Shown: positions 1 to 7,663 of the stretch, piece after piece
How positions within the stretch are numbered: position 1 is the stretch's first letter
Layout: every line of letters starts with the position of its first letter
Assembly (NCBI GenBank): GCA_947445035.1
Contig: CANFCK010000034.1
Span: 1-33,442 of the forward strand
DNA: 33,442 nt
Direction: 5' to 3'
Origin: Deltaproteobacteria bacterium
GTDB lineage: Bacteria > Myxococcota_A > UBA796 > SXON01
Program-made: the position numbers and the translations under genes
The notes under the pieces: generated by a model
What the model was told of the DNA's origin: nothing
The model's input: only the letters and a program-made list of their open reading frames with translations
Databases searched by the model: none

Positions 1-53
1 AGCCCGTCGATGATCGGCTTCTCGACGAGGGTGTACTCGCAGGGGGTGTTCAT
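1..53 (-). CDS. hsdR: Type I restriction endonuclease subunit R, N-terminal fragment
   Basis: Only the first 17 codons are inside the window. The start is ATG at 53-51 on the minus strand, overlapping the TGA of hsdS (ATGA). The visible peptide reads MNTPCEYTLVEKPIIDG, which fits the opening of HsdR proteins (an aromatic residue, then LVEKP and a hydrophobic ID pair). HsdR is the DNA-translocating endonuclease subunit of type I restriction systems and assembles with HsdM and HsdS. The call rests mostly on position, directly downstream of and coupled to hsdM-hsdS, and on the short N-terminal match. The helicase and nuclease motifs lie outside the window and cannot be seen. Confidence 0.72.
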   Translation of the reverse strand, partial: MNTPCEYTLVEKPIIDG

Positions 54-1300
54 GGGGTCACGCGGACGCGGCCGGTGAGGAGGGCGGAGAGCAGGGCGGA
101 TTTGGTAGTGCGGAGACTGCGAGCCAACCCCGCGCTCGCCCGTTGACTGTCCTCCACTGCCGCGACCCTCGCGGCAATCTCAGCCTGCTCTGACAAGGAG
201 GGGACGGCGACGAGAAACGCCCTGATATGCTCTTGGCCGATATTCTTCATGGAGGCGCTCGAACCCGTCGCATGCGCGGAGAAGAATGCCCTCGCCCGCG
301 GCTGAGCGAGCGTGAGCGCGAGGAAGTCCGCACGGAGCCGGGCGATATCTGGCACGACCCGCAGGGTCTTGTCGCAGAGCATGAGACGGAATTCGCCGGG
401 TGGCACCCGACACGACGCGCCGACGAGGTCAGCGGTGTTCGCCCTCGTCATGAGGACATCGCCCCCCCGCACAACGTGCTCCTCAGCGACCGGGTAGCCG
501 CTCGGCAACGACTTGTTCTGACTCGGGCGAAAGCCGCCGTCGCTCACGGCTGAGACCTTCAGCACGCCCCAAGCGTCCGCAGCCGCGGGGGCGTCATCCG
601 CCGGAGGGCTTTTCCCCGGCACGATGTCGGCGATGAGTGTCCGCAAGGCCGACACGCCCCACCCCGCTGGGATCTCCCCGATCTCGGTCCTCTTGAACCG
701 CGTGTGCCCGATGCCGCGGGTCAGCAGCTCCTGGAGCAGCGCCTGCTTGACCCGGCGGGTCTGCTCGATCACCGCCTCGGTCGCGCGGATGGCGTCGTCC
801 ACGGACGAGAGGATCGCGGCGATCTTTTGCTGTTCGGGGAGCGGGGGTAGCGGAAGAAACGATCGAAGAAACGCCGTTTGGTTGAGGGTTCGGTTGCGTC
901 CGGCCCCGCCCGGCGACGACTGCGCGGCGAGCGCCACCCCGGCGGCGGTACGGAAGTAGTGAACCAGGAATCCGAGGTCCAGCCGGTCCGGCACCACCTG
1001 CCACATCGGGAACCGGTGGGATGCCACCATGTCGGCGTGCTCCGTCGTCGTGCGGGCCAAAGCCCCCTCCCACGCAAAGACGATGTTTGCTACGAATGCG
1101 TCAGGAACGACACGAAACACCCGTTTCTCGCCGAGCTTACGCCCGGTGGTAGGTGGCTTGATGAACACGCCCTTGCCATGGGAGCGGATCCCGATCTCTT
1201 GGTAGACCGCGTCAACGTCGACATCGACGGCATCACGTACAGGGGTGCAGAGGTCGCGCAGCTGTCGCCGAGCCCACCCCCGCGGTACCTCACCCGCCAT
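50..1300 (-). CDS. hsdS: Type I restriction-modification specificity subunit S
   Basis: This 416-aa protein is the DNA-recognition subunit of the type I methylase/restriction complex. It has the usual two-fold layout: target-recognition domain 1 (about residues 1-150), a central conserved helix containing PLPPLPEQQKIAAIL and the segment RFKRTEIGEIPAGW that opens the second half, target-recognition domain 2 (about 215-365), and a C-terminal conserved helix beginning VPSLSEQAEIAARV. The length is normal for HsdS. The ATG at 1300 has GGAG seven bases upstream and overlaps the end of hsdM by 11 bases. The stop overlaps the hsdR start. The recognition sequence cannot be predicted from the protein alone. 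Confidence 0.95.
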   Translation of the reverse strand: MAGEVPRGWARRQLRDLCTPVRDAVDVDVDAVYQEIGIRSHGKGVFIKPPTTGRKLGEKRVFRVVPDAFVANIVFAWEGALARTTTEHADMVASHRFPMWQVVPDRLDLGFLVHYFRTAAGVALAAQSSPGGAGRNRTLNQTAFLRSFLPLPPLPEQQKIAAILSSVDDAIRATEAVIEQTRRVKQALLQELLTRGIGHTRFKRTEIGEIPAGWGVSALRTLIADIVPGKSPPADDAPAAADAWGVLKVSAVSDGGFRPSQNKSLPSGYPVAEEHVVRGGDVLMTRANTADLVGASCRVPPGEFRLMLCDKTLRVVPDIARLRADFLALTLAQPRARAFFSAHATGSSASMKNIGQEHIRAFLVAVPSLSEQAEIAARVAAVEDSQRASAGLARSLRTTKSALLSALLTGRVRVTP

Positions 1301-2774
1301 AGCCCAGCTCCGTCAAAAACCCCATCATCCGCGCCTCGGCCTCGTCCCGCTTGCCGATCAGGTCGCGCAGCTTCGTCACCTCGGTGTTCACGTCCAGGGC
1401 ATCCACCGCGGCATTCGTCTGGACGTACCGGGTGATATTGAGGTTGTGGTCGTTCTCGCGGATCTCGGCCAGTGCGACCACCCGGCACAGCAGCTCGCGG
1501 TCGGCGAAAGAATGGACCGCGCCCGCCAGCTTCTGCACGTTCTCGTCGGACAGGTAGTTCTGGTTCGTCCCCGGCACGATGTCTTTCTCGCCGTTGACGA
1601 TCAGCACCTTCCCCTTGCGATCCGCCGCCTTGTTCCGGTTGATGAACAGGATCGCCGCCGGGATGCCCGTGCCGTAGAACAGGTTGCCGCCCAGCCCCAC
1701 CACGGCCTCGATCAGGTCGTCCTCCAAGAGCCCCTTGCGGATCTGCCCCTCCTGCCCGCCCCGGAACAGCACGCCGTGTGGCACCACCACCGCCATGCGC
1801 CCGCCCGTCTTCACGCTCGCGACCATGTGCTGCACGAAGGCGAGGTCGCCGTAGGACTTCGGCGGGCAGCCGTATACGTCGCGCCCGTAGATGTCCCCCT
1901 TCGACCAGCGATCGTGCCCCCACGGCGAGAGCGAGAACGGCGGGTTCGCCAGCACCATGTCGAAGCGCTGGAGCACCTTGTCGCCGGCGAGGTGCTTCGG
2001 GTCGAGCAGCGTGTCACCGCGTTCGAGGAAGGCGTCGTCGATGTCGTGCAGGAACAGCGACATCTTGGCGATGGCCCAGGTGTTGAGGTTCTTCTCCTGC
2101 CCGTACAGCGTCAGCGCCTTGGGGTTCTTGCCCGTGCGCTCCATGTAGTGCACGGCTTCGAGCAGCATTCCGGCCGCGCCGCAGGCGGGGTCGTACACGG
2201 TCATCCCCTCCGCGGGTTGCAGGATCTCGACCATCAACCGGACGACCTGCTTCGGCGTGTAGAACTCGCCGCCCTTCTTGCCGGCGTCGTCCGCGAACTT
2301 CGCGATCAGGTACTCGTAGGCGTCGCCCAGGACGTGGCTGTCCACGTCGGCCTTGCGCATCCGGTGCTTCTCGAAGTGCTGGAGCAGGGCGTCGAGCAGC
2401 GCGTCGGGGAACCGCTCGCGGTTGGCGAAGTCCACGTCCTGGAACACGCCCTTGAGCCTCGGGTTCGCGTCTTCGATCGCCCGGAAGGCGGTGTTCAGCG
2501 CGGTGCCGATGTCCACGGACTGCTTGCGCACGTCGGACCAGAAGCAGCCGTCCGGGATGTGGAAACGGTGTTCTTCGGGGTCGGCCGCCAGCGCGGCGTC
2601 CTTGTACTCGGCGAGCCGGGCCTCGTACTCCTCGGTCCAGACGTCGCAGAGACGACGGTAGAACAACAGGCCGAAGATGTAGTGCTTGAAGTCGCCGGAG
2701 TCGATGGAGCCGCGGAGCAGGTCGGCGGCACCCCAGAGGTGGCGTTCGAGATCGGGCAGGGCGAGGGTGGGCAT
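1290..2774 (-). CDS. hsdM: Type I restriction-modification DNA methyltransferase subunit M
   Basis: This 494-aa N6-adenine methyltransferase modifies host DNA together with HsdS. The N-terminal HsdM helical domain (residues 1-140, beginning MPTLALPDLERHLWGAADLL) precedes the Rossmann-like methylase domain. The AdoMet-binding motif DPACGAAGMLL lies near residue 195 and the catalytic NPPF motif near 277. GGEFYTPKQVVRLMVE, just before motif I, is typical of the family. The frame stays open upstream to 3020, but the family homology begins at the ATG at 2774 and the upstream extension is low-complexity, so I place the start there. It is the first gene of an hsdM-hsdS-hsdR operon read leftwards. 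Confidence 0.95.
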   Translation of the reverse strand: MPTLALPDLERHLWGAADLLRGSIDSGDFKHYIFGLLFYRRLCDVWTEEYEARLAEYKDAALAADPEEHRFHIPDGCFWSDVRKQSVDIGTALNTAFRAIEDANPRLKGVFQDVDFANRERFPDALLDALLQHFEKHRMRKADVDSHVLGDAYEYLIAKFADDAGKKGGEFYTPKQVVRLMVEILQPAEGMTVYDPACGAAGMLLEAVHYMERTGKNPKALTLYGQEKNLNTWAIAKMSLFLHDIDDAFLERGDTLLDPKHLAGDKVLQRFDMVLANPPFSLSPWGHDRWSKGDIYGRDVYGCPPKSYGDLAFVQHMVASVKTGGRMAVVVPHGVLFRGGQEGQIRKGLLEDDLIEAVVGLGGNLFYGTGIPAAILFINRNKAADRKGKVLIVNGEKDIVPGTNQNYLSDENVQKLAGAVHSFADRELLCRVVALAEIRENDHNLNITRYVQTNAAVDALDVNTEVTKLRDLIGKRDEAEARMMGFLTELGYGG

Positions 2775-2942
2775 GAGGGCGGCAGCGTCCGGGCGGAGCG
2801 GGGAGCTTAGCGCGCGGGGGTGCGGGTTTCCTGCCGCGCCAGCGATACGGCCCGGGCGATCGGAGTCATGCCCCGACCTGGGCGGCGCGGCCAGGGTGCA
2901 GCCGGGGTCCATGAGCGGGAGACGTCCCGGACACGCCTTCCG

Positions 2943-3058
2943 GCCTACAGCGGCCCGGGTCCCGCCTACAGCGGCAACCACCCAACCTGCAGCGCTTGCC
3001 GCGCGATGATTGTCTGCCAACCGCGCTAACCGCGCAACTTACAGCGGCCAACCGCGGA
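2943..3058. repeat. Iteron-like repeats upstream of recombinase module 1
   Basis: GCCTACAGCGGC occurs at 2943-2954 and again at 2964-2975. CCTGCAGCGCTTGCCGC lies at 2986-3002, and ACTTACAGCGGC and three AACCGCG words follow between about 3017 and 3056. The 17-mer at 2986 matches 16 of 17 bases with CCTACAGCGCTTGCCGC at 26031-26047, upstream of the second recombinase module. The copies are irregularly spaced. They may be binding sites for an element-encoded protein such as the neighbouring HTH protein, but this is inference. Confidence 0.6.
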
Positions 3059-3100
3059 AATGCCCCGAACAGGGGTGGGCTCCCGACGTGAGAACCCTCT

Positions 3101-3161
3101 ACGATCCGCGTCTGACCTTCCTTACCGCGCTTGCCGCGGTCGTGCTGTAAGATGCGGTAGG
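3101..3161 (+). promoter_or_regulatory. Conserved 32-bp block and TACCGC/GCGGTA dyad, module 1 copy
   Basis: Bases 3101-3132 are identical at 28 of 32 positions to 26236-26267 ahead of module 2. The block runs into TACCGC (3123-3128), which forms an inverted repeat with GCGGTA (3154-3159) inside a conserved TGCGGTAGG (3153-3161). The arms are 25 bases apart here and 15 apart in module 2. The likely role is an operator, promoter or recombination-accessory site of the element. Conservation outside coding sequence is the evidence, and the role is inferred. Confidence 0.7.
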
Positions 3162-3252
3162 TGAAACCTGCCACATCGGCCGGCTTGGGTGGCTAATGTC
3201 CGGGGGCGAATCCCGCACCCGACCGAGCAACACCCCACCTGAAGGAGCCGCC

Positions 3253-3615
3253 ATGGGCTACCGATCTGACGACGACAACGAGTTCGAGGACGTAGAGGAA
3301 GTAGACGACGAGGACGCCGACGAGGAGTCGGAGGAGGACGACGACGACTCCGACGACAACGAATCCGACGACGACGATCAGGACGAGGATGCCCGGCTCG
3401 CCCGCGTCGAGACGGCGTTCCGTGCCGAGCGCGCGCTCATTCGCGCCTGCGACGACGTCGCCGAGCTGCGCACGAAGCGGCGCGAGTACCAGGCGCTGCT
3501 GTCCGACGGGGAGGTCATCGGCGTGGGCCGCCTTCGCATCAACGACCTCATCGAGCTGATCGATGGCCGCACGACCGACCTGAAGGCGAAGCGCTTCGCG
3601 GCCGGGAGGGTGTGA
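3253..3615 (+). CDS. Small highly acidic protein of recombinase module 1
   Basis: This 120-aa protein has a roughly 45-residue N-terminal tail made almost entirely of Asp and Glu, then a helical domain containing LIRACDDVAELRTKRREY and DLIELIDGRTTDLKAKR. The ATG at 3253 is preceded by AAGGAG with a 5-base spacer; the frame is open from 3196, but that earlier start lacks such a site. The C-terminal domain resembles the first 75 residues of the next protein (shared F/L-I-x-ACDD, REY and DL(I/V)EL motifs), so the two genes look like duplicates with different tails. It overlaps the next gene by one base (TGATG). No known family is recognised. An acidic tail of this kind can mimic DNA or bind basic proteins, but that is speculation here. 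Confidence 0.75.
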   Translation: MGYRSDDDNEFEDVEEVDDEDADEESEEDDDDSDDNESDDDDQDEDARLARVETAFRAERALIRACDDVAELRTKRREYQALLSDGEVIGVGRLRINDLIELIDGRTTDLKAKRFAAGRV

Positions 3616-4790
3616 TGGGTGCGACCGACCGCGAATTCCAGGCGCAGAGCGGGTTCATCGCCGCGTGCGACGACCCGGACACGCTCCTCGACTGGATGCG
3701 CGAGTACCGCGACGGCGAGCGCGCTGCGGTCGGTCGCGGGGACGAGGACGAGGCCCGCCAGATGGAGGATCTGGTGGAGCTGGCCGAGGACCGGGCGATC
3801 GAGCTGAGGGCAGCCCGGATCGTCGCGGCCACTCCGAAGCCTCGCGGGCCGGAGGTCCGCCTGCCTGCTCCCGGACGCACGGCTGCCCCCGTTGACGACT
3901 CCAGCGCGGAGCTGCGCAGGGTGAAGGAGGAGCTGGCGGCGAGCCGGGAGGCACAGGCGCGAGCCGAACGGGAGCGGGCGCTCGCGGAGCGCGAACGCGT
4001 AGTGGCCGTCGAACGCGTGGAGCAGCGGGAGCGCGAGCGGGAGGCGGACAAGGTCGTGGCGAAGGCGGCCGCGACCGCACAGGTCGTGAGCGCGGCGCCG
4101 GTGCTCGCGCAGAACAGGTCACCGGAGCGTGAGGCCCACCGGGAGCGGGTCCGCGAGGACGAGCGCCTGCGGCTCCAAGCAGCGCGGGCGCTGGCACCGA
4201 ACCAGCGCCCGGTCGCGGCTCAGACCCGTGCCGCGACCGCTCCGCCGCCAGTCGCGGGCCAGCGGGCACCCGAGCGGCGGCCCGCCCCGGCCCCGACGGT
4301 CACGCCGATTGGCGCGGCGGTGGCCACGGCTGTACGTCCGGCCGGCACGGCTCGACCTCTCGCGCAGGCCCGCCCGGCTGCGCAGCCGACCCGCGCGCCC
4401 ACCGCACCCGTCGCGCCGATTGCGGAGTTGACCCCCCTCGCCCGACTCTTCCAGGCGCGGCTGACCGAGACCGCGCCGCCTTCGCCGGCCCCGCACGGGC
4501 AGTCGTCGAGGACGCCGGCGACGCGTCCGACGCAGCCATCGCCCCCGCCGGCCGCGACGCCGCCCGCCGCCCCCGTGGACGATCTTCCGCAGCACACCGG
4601 GGCGGACCTCCTTGCGTATCGGACGTGGCTGGGCGTCGATCAGCGCGCGCTCGCCGCCCGGTTCGGCGTCGGCCAGGGCACGATCTCGAAGGGCGAGAGC
4701 AAGCCGGGCACGGTGCTGGGCCCCGCGTTGCGGAAGGCGCTGCACGAGGCGATGGGCGAGCCCAGGCCGGATGTTGGAGGTGCCAGGTGA
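3615..4790 (+). CDS. Pro/Ala-rich protein with C-terminal XRE-type helix-turn-helix
   Basis: This 391-aa protein has three parts: an N-terminal helical domain (residues 1-75, related to the preceding acidic protein), a charged probable coiled coil rich in Arg/Glu (about 95-145) followed by a long Pro/Ala/Arg low-complexity linker, and a C-terminal helix-turn-helix (about 330-385). The HTH reads GADLLAYRTWLGVDQRALA and then RFGVGQGTISKGES, a good Cro/CI-type pattern. The start is the ATG at 3615, overlapping the previous stop, with GGGAGGG just upstream. An HTH at the C-terminus of a long disordered protein is unusual. It probably binds DNA of the module's own control region or recombination sites, but that is inferred from context only. 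Confidence 0.8.
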   Translation: MGATDREFQAQSGFIAACDDPDTLLDWMREYRDGERAAVGRGDEDEARQMEDLVELAEDRAIELRAARIVAATPKPRGPEVRLPAPGRTAAPVDDSSAELRRVKEELAASREAQARAERERALAERERVVAVERVEQREREREADKVVAKAAATAQVVSAAPVLAQNRSPEREAHRERVREDERLRLQAARALAPNQRPVAAQTRAATAPPPVAGQRAPERRPAPAPTVTPIGAAVATAVRPAGTARPLAQARPAAQPTRAPTAPVAPIAELTPLARLFQARLTETAPPSPAPHGQSSRTPATRPTQPSPPPAATPPAAPVDDLPQHTGADLLAYRTWLGVDQRALAARFGVGQGTISKGESKPGTVLGPALRKALHEAMGEPRPDVGGAR

Positions 4791-5287
4791 AGCTCGCGTC
4801 CCAGCTCGCCGCCGGCCAGGAGCGCCGCATCGCGCGCGCCATCGCCCCCGTTCGCGCCGCTCTGCGCGAGGGACGCTCGTTGTTCTGTTGCTTCGACCGG
4901 CCAACCGGCACGACGCGTCTCGATCTGCTTGGCCCAAATGGGATGATCGGCGGTTCCGACGACGGGTTCCTGTGCGCCTCGGTCCCAACGCTCCGCCTCT
5001 GGTCGCCCACCGCGACGACCCGCCCAATCGCCCTCGCTGCCGCCAACAAGGACTTCCCCGCCGGCCTCGACACCATCGCCCGCCGCGCCGCACCGCTCAT
5101 CGGCGACGAGCTGCCGCTCCTCCTCGCGATGCTCGCCGCGGTGCAGGAGGAGACCGCGGGGATGCGCTTCCGCACGCCCAACGTCGGCAACCTCGTCACG
5201 AGTTCCGGGCGCCCGACCGCTGCGGCATGGATGTCCGCGTTGTCCCTCGCCGACATCCAGGCGGCGGTGCTCAAGGCGGTTGCATAG
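4787..5287 (+). CDS. Conserved recombinase-associated protein, unknown function (module 1)
   Basis: This 166-aa protein starts at GTG 4787, overlapping the preceding TGA (GTGA), with GGAGG six bases upstream. Its closest visible relative is the 163-aa protein at 26377-26868. The two share GRS, LD(L/V)(L/F)GP(N/E)GM, a DDG segment, P(T)(L/V)RLW, a P(L/T)LLLLL-like helix, EATAGLR/EETAGMR, and GRP(S/T)xAxWMS followed by LxDxQxAxL near the end. No catalytic motif or membrane segment is apparent. Each copy sits immediately upstream of a large serine recombinase, so a role as recombinase cofactor, directionality factor or regulator is plausible. It matches no family I can name. Confidence 0.85.
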   Translation: MKLASQLAAGQERRIARAIAPVRAALREGRSLFCCFDRPTGTTRLDLLGPNGMIGGSDDGFLCASVPTLRLWSPTATTRPIALAAANKDFPAGLDTIARRAAPLIGDELPLLLAMLAAVQEETAGMRFRTPNVGNLVTSSGRPTAAAWMSALSLADIQAAVLKAVA

Positions 5288-5330
5288 CCGGTGAGATTAT
5301 GTCTACTTGAACCAGCACTCTGGAGCCCCC
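5288..5330 (+). promoter_or_regulatory. Conserved spacer with ATTATGT before recombinase 1
   Basis: The 43 bases between the small protein and the recombinase keep the pattern TAGCCG...ATTATGT...AACC seen at 26865-26895 in module 2 (ATTATGT at 5296-5302 and 26878-26884). GGAG at 5322-5325 serves the ATG at 5331. The AT-rich word may be a promoter -10 element or part of a recombination site. Its conservation in an otherwise GC-rich stretch is what is seen. Confidence 0.45.
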
Positions 5331-6989
5331 ATGACCATGATCGGAGCCGCATACCTGCGGTGTAGTGACCCCCGCCAAGACAAGTCGGTCCAGCAACAAA
5401 AAGAGGAGATCGAACGCCGCGCCGCCGCCGATGGGGTGGTCATTCCGGTCTCGAATTGGTTCGTTGATGAAGGGATCAGCGGGCGCACGGCGAAGAAGCG
5501 CGCCGCCTACCAGTCGCTGCTCCGCGCTGCCGAGGGCCAGCGCGATTCGCGCCTCGGTCGGCGTGCGGTGCGCATGCAGGGCATTGACCGGCTTTACGTC
5601 TGGGCTTTCTCGCGCGTCGCCAGGAATATGTTCGACTGTCTCAAAGCGTTGGCCACGCTCGACGAAGCAGACATCGACGTCATCTCGCTGACCGAGCCCG
5701 ACGCGGGGGACAAGTCCTTCCGCAAGTTGATCCGGCCGATCCTCGCATGGCTCGCGGAACGCTACAGCGAGGAACTGTCCCGCAACGTCGTGCGCGGGAT
5801 GCGGTCGCAGGCGGAAAAGGGGTTCTGGCAAAATGGACACGCGCCCTACGGGTACGCGCTCCAGAAGGTCGAGGGCGGAACCAAGCTCGCCGTGACCGAG
5901 GACACCCGCGCCGACTTCGAGACGGTGCAGCGGATCTTCGCCGAGTACCTCGTCGGGAAAGACGGCCAGAAGCGGCTTGCTGAGAAGCTCACGCGCGAGG
6001 GCGTTCGCCCTCCCAGTCGCGAGGTCGCGCGTGACCGCTTCGCGGGGACGTGGAGGCCGAAGCACGTCCAGAACATCCTCACGAACGTCACGTATTGCGG
6101 CCACCTCGTCCAGAAGGGTGACGCCCTCGCACGCAACTGCCACGACGCCGCCGTCACCGACGAAGAGTTCGCCCGCGTCGCCGCTCTGCGCAAGCTGAAG
6201 GACCGCAACAAGGACGAAGGCGGCAACGGCAACCACGCGATCCACATGAGCGAACGCGGCGTGCTCACGCCGTGGCTGCGGTGCGGCTCCTGCGGCGGGC
6301 GCATCGCGATCACCGGCGGCGGCCACACCGGGAACGTGCGCCACTACTACACCTGCGCGACCCGCCAGGAGAACAAGGCCAACTGCTCGGGCTTGTCGGT
6401 CCGCGTCGAGAAATTGGACGCCGCCGTCCTCGACTACATCCACGAGGAGGCCCTCTCGCCCGAATCCGTCCGCGAGATGATCGACCAGGGCGTCGTCGCG
6501 CTCGCCGACCAACCCGACGAGGTCCAGGCCGAGCGAGCCCGCCTCGCCACCGACATCGCCGAGTTGGATGCCCGCATCCGCAAGATCGGTCTCCAGGTCG
6601 CCGACGACATCCTCACCGGCGACGATGCCAAGGCGATCAACGCCCCGCTCATCGCCCGCCGGGAGTCGCTCAAGCTCCGCCTCGCCGCTCTCCCCGAGCG
6701 CAAGCCGGTCCCGACTCCCGACCGGATGGACCCGGCCAAGTTCCGCGCCGCCGTGTTGGAGGCGTGGAGCACTCGCCCCCTCGACGAGCGCCGCGCAGCG
6801 TTGGATCGCCTCGTCGAGAGGATCACTCTCTCAGACGGCGGCGCCCACGTCGACTACCGCGTCAAGGACGAACAGATCGCGTTTCACCAGCCTGACCCCT
6901 CAGGCCCGCCAAAGGGATCATCGGCGCGCTATCGGGTGGGGGTGAGGAGCAAGGAGGTGCGGAGGCCGAGGGAACGGCCGCGCGTGTGA
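5331..6989 (+). CDS. Large serine recombinase 1 (resolvase/integrase family)
   Basis: This 552-aa protein has the domains of a large serine integrase. The N-terminal resolvase catalytic domain has Ser12 in AAYLRCSDPRQDKS and the arginine-bearing segments FSRVARN and YSEELSRNVVRGM. A recombinase domain runs from about residue 160 to 290. The zinc ribbon uses Cys318, Cys321, Cys342 and Cys352, and a coiled coil follows (about 390-455). It should cut and rejoin DNA at paired attachment sites through a covalent 5'-phosphoserine. The ATG at 5331 has GGAG five bases upstream. It is highly similar to the recombinase at 26916-28571 up to the motif DPSGPPKGS near residue 522. Beyond that the C-terminal tails are unrelated, which suggests a DNA junction there. 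Confidence 0.95.
   Translation: MTMIGAAYLRCSDPRQDKSVQQQKEEIERRAAADGVVIPVSNWFVDEGISGRTAKKRAAYQSLLRAAEGQRDSRLGRRAVRMQGIDRLYVWAFSRVARNMFDCLKALATLDEADIDVISLTEPDAGDKSFRKLIRPILAWLAERYSEELSRNVVRGMRSQAEKGFWQNGHAPYGYALQKVEGGTKLAVTEDTRADFETVQRIFAEYLVGKDGQKRLAEKLTREGVRPPSREVARDRFAGTWRPKHVQNILTNVTYCGHLVQKGDALARNCHDAAVTDEEFARVAALRKLKDRNKDEGGNGNHAIHMSERGVLTPWLRCGSCGGRIAITGGGHTGNVRHYYTCATRQENKANCSGLSVRVEKLDAAVLDYIHEEALSPESVREMIDQGVVALADQPDEVQAERARLATDIAELDARIRKIGLQVADDILTGDDAKAINAPLIARRESLKLRLAALPERKPVPTPDRMDPAKFRAAVLEAWSTRPLDERRAALDRLVERITLSDGGAHVDYRVKDEQIAFHQPDPSGPPKGSSARYRVGVRSKEVRRPRERPRV
6891..6920. other. Candidate recombination-site palindrome at 3' end of recombinase 1
   Basis: Bases 6893-6920 form TGACCC-N16-GGATCA around a GGCCCGCC core, inside the recombinase codons for DPSGPPKGS. 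The equivalent 28 bases in recombinase 2 (28473-28500) match at 22 positions. A shorter dyad, CCTGACCCCTCAGG (6891-6904), recurs inverted at 28489-28502 and with one change at 32404-32417. Several codons here (TCA, CCA, GGA) are uncommon for this GC-rich DNA, hinting at selection on the DNA itself. It is a candidate attachment site and is unproven. Confidence 0.5.
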
Positions 6990-6999
6990 AACAGGCAGC

Positions 7000-7602
7000 C
7001 TACCCCGGGTCAGCCACCGTGGTGAACAGGTTCCGGAGGGGCCGGAGGCACCGGGCGAAGGTGCCGAAGCGCTGGGCCTGGTTGCGGAGACGGGCGCGCA
7101 GGTCTTCGGAGCGGGGGACTCCGTCGTCGTCGAGGGCGTCCTCGGAGTCCCGGATGTAGATGCGCTCGGGGAACAGGTACGACTTCCGGTAGAGAAAGGC
7201 AGCTTGGGCCTGCTCGACAGGCCGGAGGCCGCCCCACTCACCCGCGGCCACACCGACGAAGGAGACCGGGCGCCCGCCGAGGAGGAAGTCCCGATGAGGC
7301 AGCCGGTCCACCCAGTGCTTGAAGGAGCCCGGCATGCCGCCGTTGTACTCCGGGATGATGACGACGAACGACTCCGCGTTCTGCACCTGCCGCACCACCA
7401 TGCCGAAGGACTCGGGGTTGGCGGTCTCGGAGTAGTCGTCGCTGCTGTAGATCTCGGGCGGCATGTCCGCGAGGTCGAGGATCTCGGGGCGATGGCCGAG
7501 GTCCTCGTGGACACCGGCGAGCCAGCGGGTCAGGTGCCCGCTGACGCTGTGGCGGCGGTTCGTGCCGACGATGAGGAGAACGTGGAGGGGAGAGGTGGTC
7601 AT
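7000..7602 (-). CDS. NAD(P)H-dependent FMN reductase family protein
   Basis: This 200-aa flavodoxin-like protein belongs to the NADPH-dependent FMN reductase family (FMN_red, PF03358). The FMN phosphate-binding loop GTNRRHSVSGHL lies at residues 13-24 after a first beta strand, and the family motif PEYNGGMPGSFKHWVDRL is near residue 105, followed by GVAAGEWGG. It should reduce flavins or quinones with NAD(P)H in the cytoplasm; the substrate cannot be told. The ATG at 7602 begins the domain. It is the last gene of a three-gene minus-strand set and converges on recombinase 1, with only 10 bases between their stops. Confidence 0.9.
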   Translation of the reverse strand: MTTSPLHVLLIVGTNRRHSVSGHLTRWLAGVHEDLGHRPEILDLADMPPEIYSSDDYSETANPESFGMVVRQVQNAESFVVIIPEYNGGMPGSFKHWVDRLPHRDFLLGGRPVSFVGVAAGEWGGLRPVEQAQAAFLYRKSYLFPERIYIRDSEDALDDDGVPRSEDLRARLRNQAQRFGTFARCLRPLRNLFTTVADPG

Positions 7603-7663
7603 CGGGAACTCCGTGGTGGAAGCGCAGAGACGAAAATGGGCCCAGCCGTGGCGGAGCCCGTGG

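Larger units (their letters stand above)
2775..3252. promoter_or_regulatory. Repeat-rich control region between hsdM and recombinase module 1
   Basis: No convincing gene lies in these 478 bases, which separate the divergent hsdM and module 1. The middle holds scattered CTACAGCGGC and AACCGCG words, and the right side holds a conserved block with an interrupted dyad (both listed separately). It presumably contains the promoters of both transcription units, but I could not pick a convincing -35/-10 pair in this GC-rich sequence. Confidence 0.55.

Noticed and set aside
1245..2810. Long plus-strand open frame (521 codons) opposite hsdM
   Set aside because: It is antisense to a gene with clear methylase motifs. 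GC-rich DNA with strong third-position bias leaves such shadow frames open, and its composition (Val/His/Arg-rich) is not protein-like.
4119..5093. Arg-rich minus-strand frame opposite the HTH protein
   Set aside because: Low-complexity Arg/Gly composition typical of an antisense frame in GC-rich DNA.
5271..6512. Minus-strand frame opposite recombinase 1
   Set aside because: Shadow of the recombinase; the same kind of shadow occurs opposite recombinase 2, which follows from the homology of the sense genes.
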